DNA of 46,500 nucleotides from Chrysomallon squamiferum (lineage: Eukaryota > Mollusca > Gastropoda > Neomphalida > Peltospiridae), in contig CM022665.1 in the NCBI GenBank assembly GCA_012295275.1, positions 21,119,150-21,165,649 of the forward strand, in the 5' to 3' direction. Shown in pieces: positions 41,563 through 46,500 of this stretch. How positions within the stretch are numbered: position 1 is the stretch's first letter; the number at the start of each line of letters is the position of its first letter. A program made the position numbers and the translations under genes. The notes below the pieces were generated by a model. It saw only the letters and a program-made list of their open reading frames with translations. It was not told where the DNA came from and searched no databases.

Positions 41563-41959
41563 TTTTTTTTTTTTTTTTTTTTAATCATCATCTATACCCC
41601 GCGACAATAATAAATTATGTTACTCTTCAATATTTGGAGTTGCGTTTTTTCCCCACCTTTCTTTAACGCTGTTGCCGCGCGGTTTCAGTGTAAATAAAGT
41701 TTTATTTTGTTCTGTCTGCCTTTTCATTTTGTAACTGGCTACAATTGCCGTGACCTTAGAGCCACTACGTGACCTCGGTGTTTATTCAGAAAGCTTTCCT
41801 CTGTCCTTTTTTGTTACTTGTGATTCACGAAGAATCTCGTCCTGCGCTCTCAGGCGGGAACGTTGTACTATTTTCTTGACATCACTGAGCTTTCTTTGTG
41901 TCAACTGTGGCTAGATTTGTTTGTCGATCGTGGCTCCCTGCCTGCCTGTTCTTAGACTT

Positions 41960-41975
41960 TGTGTTTTGTTGTTGT

Positions 41976-42007
<32 letters not shown>

Positions 42008-42330
42008 GTAGTATTGCTACTACTACTACTACTGTTACAGCTACTACTGTTGTTGTTAACTGTTGTTGTTTATTGTTATTGTTATTACTATTGCTGCTGC
42101 TTCTACTACTACTGGTACTACTACTACAACTACTGTCATTACTACTATTACATCATATGGTAATTGTTGTTGTTATCATCATAATTACCACTACTACTGT
42201 TGTTGTTCTTTATTGTTTATTATTAGTAGTAGTAGTAGCAGTAACAGTAATATTAATAGTATTAAAAGTAGTAATAGTAATAATAGCAGTAGTAGTGGCA
42301 GCAGTAGTTGTAGCAGTAGATGTTTTTTTT
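41960..42330. repeat. TAC/TAG/GTT imperfect trinucleotide block
   Basis: Long threonine, leucine and valine open frames are artefacts of the repeat. Confidence 0.9.
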
Positions 42331-42499
42331 TTGTTTTTTTTAATTCAGTAGAATGATAGATTTGGTATTCTCTGTAAAATGTTTAAAAGGATATAGCAAG
42401 TGTTTATCTATTTCAGCACAATTACTGTTTTGGCAAATAAGGAATTATTTATATAAACAACCATAAAACCAAAACAACACAAACAACAGAAACAAAAGC

Positions 42500-42518
42500 A
42501 CAAATAATAATAATAATA

Positions 42519-42567
<49 letters not shown>

Positions 42568-42649
42568 TAGTAGTAGTAGTAATATTACTATCAATATTAT
42601 CATTATTATTACTATAATGATGATGATGATGATGATTATCATAATAATA

Positions 42650-42680
<31 letters not shown>

Positions 42681-42723
42681 TCACAACAACAACGATAATA
42701 GTAGTAGTAGTAACAATAATAAC

Positions 42724-42767
<44 letters not shown>

Positions 42768-42780
42768 GAAGAAGAAGAAG
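42500..42780. repeat. AAT-dominated compound microsatellite
   Basis: AAT units with AGT, GAT and AAC patches, ending in GAA. Confidence 0.92.
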
Positions 42781-42839
42781 AAAAACACTGTATTTTATTT
42801 TTTATTTTTTGAGATGGACATTTAATACAAGTGTGAGGG

Positions 42840-43960
42840 TGGATATTTAATAAAGGTAACTAGATGCACTGGTACTCTATTATTATCCGGCTATCAAAGT
42901 GTCGGGGTATTGTACTAAATTAGTTTGCACGGGTCCCTGAACTTGACCGCTTATTAAAGGATAAGCAAAGTATTTTGTCTAAAGCAGATAATTGAAAACC
43001 TAGCTTCAAGTATTTTCACAGCGCTAACCAGATACTTCTATAATCGTTACCTTTATCCAGCTAGTGAAAATCCACAGAAAAAAAAAATCAAATACTTTGG
43101 ATGTAGCAAGTTAACAAGAAATACTTTAAATGAAGGTCGAAAATCTAAATGCATAACACATTGTATATCTGTTTATATTTATTTGTTTGTCTGTCTATCT
43201 GTGTATGTATGTATATATTTATGTATGTATGTATGTATGTATGTATGTATCTATCTATCTAGGTATCTCTCTCTCTGTCTGCCTGACTGTCTCTCTATCT
43301 ATATGAAAAGCAGTGAAAAAGCGATGTAAAAAGTTATGACAATCTTGCAAGTAAGAGGAGGCATAACACTATTAAAAATCCAGTAGAGTGTTATTTAGGT
43401 TTACTGGTGTGAATCAGGCTAGGCACATCTAGCACTCTGCAGGATGGGGATGTATAAAACTTAACAAAATGTAATACTTTAAGGCTGGTGATATAAAAAC
43501 GTAGAGCAAATATAATACTTTGTAAGCTGAGCAAGTATAAAAACTGCAAAAACACAGCTGAAGGACAAACAATATTATCAAACAGAAAAATAACATAATA
43601 ATAAAAGATATAATACTTTAGTAGCTGGGGATGTGTAAGGCTTGAGAAAATCTGATACCCTGCAAGCTGAAGTGTGAGGGTAGTTACACTATTTTGCTAT
43701 AATGTACAGAGCCAGCGACATACTTAATAAAAGTGGAATGTGAATAAAAAAAAAAAAAAAAAAAAAAAAAAATCGTTTTAAAATTAGATACTTTGATGGG
43801 TGTGTACTTTTTAATACACGGTATCATTTACTTGGCTATCTGGTAGAAAACGGTTGATAAACTACAGCTGATATTGTTAATAATGAAATCTATATCTTGT
43901 AGCTGAATTGTGAAACTTTATACGTACCAGATTTAAACTTTAGAGTCCTGGTCTGCTTGG
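42840..43960. repeat. Highly degenerate minisatellite of roughly 50-60 bp
   Basis: A phrase like ATAATACTTT followed by GTAAGCTG and GTGTAAAA recurs irregularly, most clearly at 43460-43700. Copies are strongly diverged and contain insertions, including the 33-bp repeat copy at 43550-43582 and an A run at 43748-43771. Confidence 0.5.
43550..43582. repeat. 33-bp dispersed exact repeat, copy 2
   Basis: Identical to 41451-41483, 2.1 kb away, and here located within the degenerate minisatellite. Confidence 0.92.
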
Positions 43961-43970
43961 CTAGTCATTC

Positions 43971-44007
<37 letters not shown>

Positions 44008-44812
44008 AGAAATTAAATAAAGAATGAAGATTTATGAAAGAAAAGTAAAATGAATGGAGGTATAAAGCGAACAGGCTGAAAAGATAATTCATATAAAAAA
44101 ACAACAAAAAAACAACTTCTCGGTAATTTCTCGTAGTCTGAACTGCTATGTCGTTTTGTTTACCAATAATAATTCATGAAGAGATTTTTTTTAGGGTAAT
44201 TTAATAAACGAGTTATAAAAAGGTAAATCACTAATAGCGTGCAATTTGTTGCACAGCAGAAGTGAAAAACGAGATTCACACGTTTTGCAAGGTTTGTGTC
44301 ATCTCTTAAAGTAACGACCACTCTCGTAATTCGGTACAAAGAACTGTATCAGCAGTTGGTCTTTAGAAACAGGTTTCATTTTGTATTTAAATAAACATGT
44401 AATAGTGTATTCTATACGGAAAATATTATCATCTTCTGTTGAAAGAATAATTATAATTATAATAATGAATGATGATAATCAGTTTCTTGTATTCTCTTTA
44501 TTGTGTTTGAAAAATGTAAAAGCTTTCAAAAATAAACATACAAATATGAATGAATGAATGAATTAATTAAAATGAAACAAATCCGTGTATAATATTATTA
44601 ATATCATCATCAGCATCATAATTATTTATTTATTTATATTTTTATTTTATTTTACTTTAGCGTTATTATTATTAATATTATTATTTTTAATTATTTTTTT
44701 TAGGACTGATTGCTGAAGAAGTAGACACGCACAAACCCCTCCACACATGCACACACACACATACACATGCACTCACACATACACACACATACACACGCAC
44801 TCACACAAACAC

Positions 44813-44853
<41 letters not shown>

Positions 44854-45040
44854 GCACTCAACAAAATGTGCCATTTATTCATTATTACTGTCTGTTAATG
44901 TCACTATAAACGGAAGGTTAATTTAAACGTACGCATTTATTTATCGATCTTCTTGTCCCGTCTTTATTTTTTTATTTTCTGTTTTATCTAGGAGTAGTTT
45001 TGATAAAAACCGGATAACACACACGTGTACGACTGACACA
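43961..45040. other. Non-coding stretch
   Basis: A run at 43973-44005, TTA/ATT patches at 44620-44690 and (CA)n at 44746-44853. No exon recognised. Confidence 0.55.
44746..44853. repeat. (CA)n microsatellite, interrupted
   Basis: CA units with TA and TG interruptions; uninterrupted at 44815-44853. Confidence 0.93.
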
Positions 45041-45049
45041 ATAACTCCT

Positions 45050-45328
45050 ACAACAACGGCCACCCAGTGTATCAATTCCCCATTATCTGTTCTAAGTTTC
45101 AATACACCTCGGTGTACTCTAACCGATTCGATACCGCCACAGCGACTTAACCAGTATCAGTCCACTGCGTGCGTTCCGTGCGCCCTCTAGCGGCTACCTG
45201 TGTGTACGTCTGCTTGTCGAGTCAGACGAGTTTTCGAGTCTGTTGAAAGGACTGTCATGTTTGTGTTTCATACGATCATCGTTGGATGTTGTAGGACTTT
45301 GGGTTTTTTCTGTCGAGAATGAGATAAG
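45050..45328 (+). promoter_or_regulatory. Candidate promoter and 5' UTR exon of a plus-strand gene
   Basis: This is the most CpG-rich stretch in the right half of the window. It carries a CTCF-like motif at 45180-45193 and ends at GATAAG-GTAAGA (GT at 45329-45330), a near-consensus donor. The only ATG frame in the presumed exon is a 22-codon upstream ORF (from about 45257). If real, the coding part lies beyond 46.5 kb, as nothing coding follows in the window. Confidence 0.4.
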
Positions 45329-45330
45329 GT

Positions 45331-46500
45331 AAGATTATTTCTCGTTATGTTTTAATGCAGTTCTGTTGTTTGTAGAAAACGTTCGAGCTGTGGTGTTTTC
45401 GTATAATATTTGTTATTGATAGCTGTGACTGTGGTTTGCCCTTCTTCGTGATTATCAGTGAGATTGTAACAGCTTCGAGAAAAAAAAAAAAAAAATTAAA
45501 GAAACCTTTTAGATCATACTTCGTTCATGTTTTGACAATTAAACTGTTTTCGTACTCTTGTAGAAACGGTTAAGACGGTACATTGTTGATATTCCCAAAA
45601 ATAAAATGATAATCTTATTTTCGGAATCAGTTACCTTCATTTCAGTTAAACATTAATTTCTTTGCGCGTTTAAATATTATTAAATTTACTTAATAAACCT
45701 GTTGCATCTTTTTAATCATTAAAAACCATTACGGCAATATTAAAACAGCAAATAAATTGTTAACATGTGGAGTATACTGCTAAAATAAATACAAATTTAA
45801 AAACAATTATAGACAACCATATACACTTTTATTATATAGTAATTATTATTGCCACTACCAATATTACTGCTGCAGCTGCAGCCACCACCACTAATATTAC
45901 AACAACAACAACAATTGCTACTACTACTACTACTAATAATAATAATAACAATAATAATATTTCATTAATGTTATTAGTAGTAGCAGTAATAGATTATCAT
46001 CATAATCGTCGCCGTCATTATTATTATTATTATTATCATTATTAGCATCAGAAGTGGTAGTAATAATAATAGTATATATTTTTTGAAGTCACTATTTAAT
46101 TACATATTTTAATAATTTTACCAAATTTTAATTAAAGATAATAATTATTATTATTTATTTTTAAAACACTTAAACCATTTACAAAATATTTATTGAAATA
46201 TTGTTTTCAAAAGAATTAATAAAATATTATTAACACTGACACAGCTCTCTGAACAAAATGAAATACAAGTTATTTTAAAACATTCTTTAACCTAACAAGG
46301 TTACTATTTAACCCGATATTTTTAAAACAACGGCTAAATTGAAATGGTGATAAAAAAAAAAAAAAAAAACATTTAAAAAAAAAAGGGAATGCAGACTAAC
46401 TTGGTTTGTTAGGGGTATATAACATTTTTCTCAGTGATCATTTCTCTATCAATCATTCATGCCTGACAGAGGCTCTTCTGTCTTATATGACGTCTTGACT
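45331..46500. other. AT-rich sequence, possibly first intron of the preceding candidate
   Basis: It holds an A run at 45480-45496, trinucleotide repeats at 45840-46075 and an A run at 46350-46369. No exon recognised. Confidence 0.45.

Larger units (their letters stand above)
40321..41960. other. Non-coding stretch
   Basis: A runs at 40674-40692 and 40770-40790, (GA)n at 41187-41228 and a GC-richer part at 41260-41950. No exon recognised. Confidence 0.5.

Overview
The window is animal nuclear DNA: AT-rich, crowded with microsatellites, with short coding exons separated by 0.3-1.4 kb introns that carry GT-AG borders. A lustrin-type cysteine-rich domain together with WAP domains points to a lophotrochozoan, most likely a mollusc. 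That placement is an inference; no species marker is present. All four recognisable protein genes lie on the minus strand within the first 23 kb.

Region 1 (1-8.1 kb) holds two housekeeping genes in tandem. The 5' end of ORC4 (two coding exons, window cut at base 1) lies downstream of a complete SURF6 gene (four exons, 361 aa, 2855-6174). ORC4 is a subunit of the origin recognition complex and SURF6 is a nucleolar ribosome-biogenesis factor. A CCAAT/YY1/ETS cluster lies about 340 bp upstream of the ORC4 start, and an E-box/ETS cluster lies about 1.8 kb upstream of the SURF6 start. A small Tigger-like MITE (6585-7042) and an internally deleted hAT transposon of the ZBED5 type with an 8-bp target duplication (8512-9151) lie upstream of SURF6.

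Region 2 (11.1-23.0 kb) is the most interesting part: two tandem paralogous genes for small secreted proteins (A, 11228-15046, 185 aa; B, 19944-22894, 179 aa). Each has five exons with the same intron phases (0, 0, 1, 1) and the same order of parts: signal peptide, aromatic linker, a 7-Cys module, a 7-Cys lustrin-like module and a C-terminal 8-Cys WAP domain, giving 22 cysteines. I did not recognise a named gene with this exact architecture. Gene A has a well-placed TATA box and a poly(A) signal. Its intron 3 holds a degraded Tigger transposon, inside which is a 58-bp piece nearly identical to the tandem array in intron 4 of gene B. The stop-codon region of gene B is itself part of a 61-63 bp minisatellite.

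Region 3 (23-46.5 kb) has no gene I can identify. It contains microsatellites, minisatellites (including a 127-bp higher-order array), a 251-bp MITE with 26-bp inverted repeats, a 33-bp exact dispersed duplication and several CpG-bearing islands that may be promoters or transposon relics. The best of these, at 45.05-45.33 kb, has a CTCF-like motif and ends in a strong plus-strand splice donor, as expected for a 5' UTR exon of a gene continuing past 45.3 kb. I saw no tRNA, rRNA or CRISPR array.
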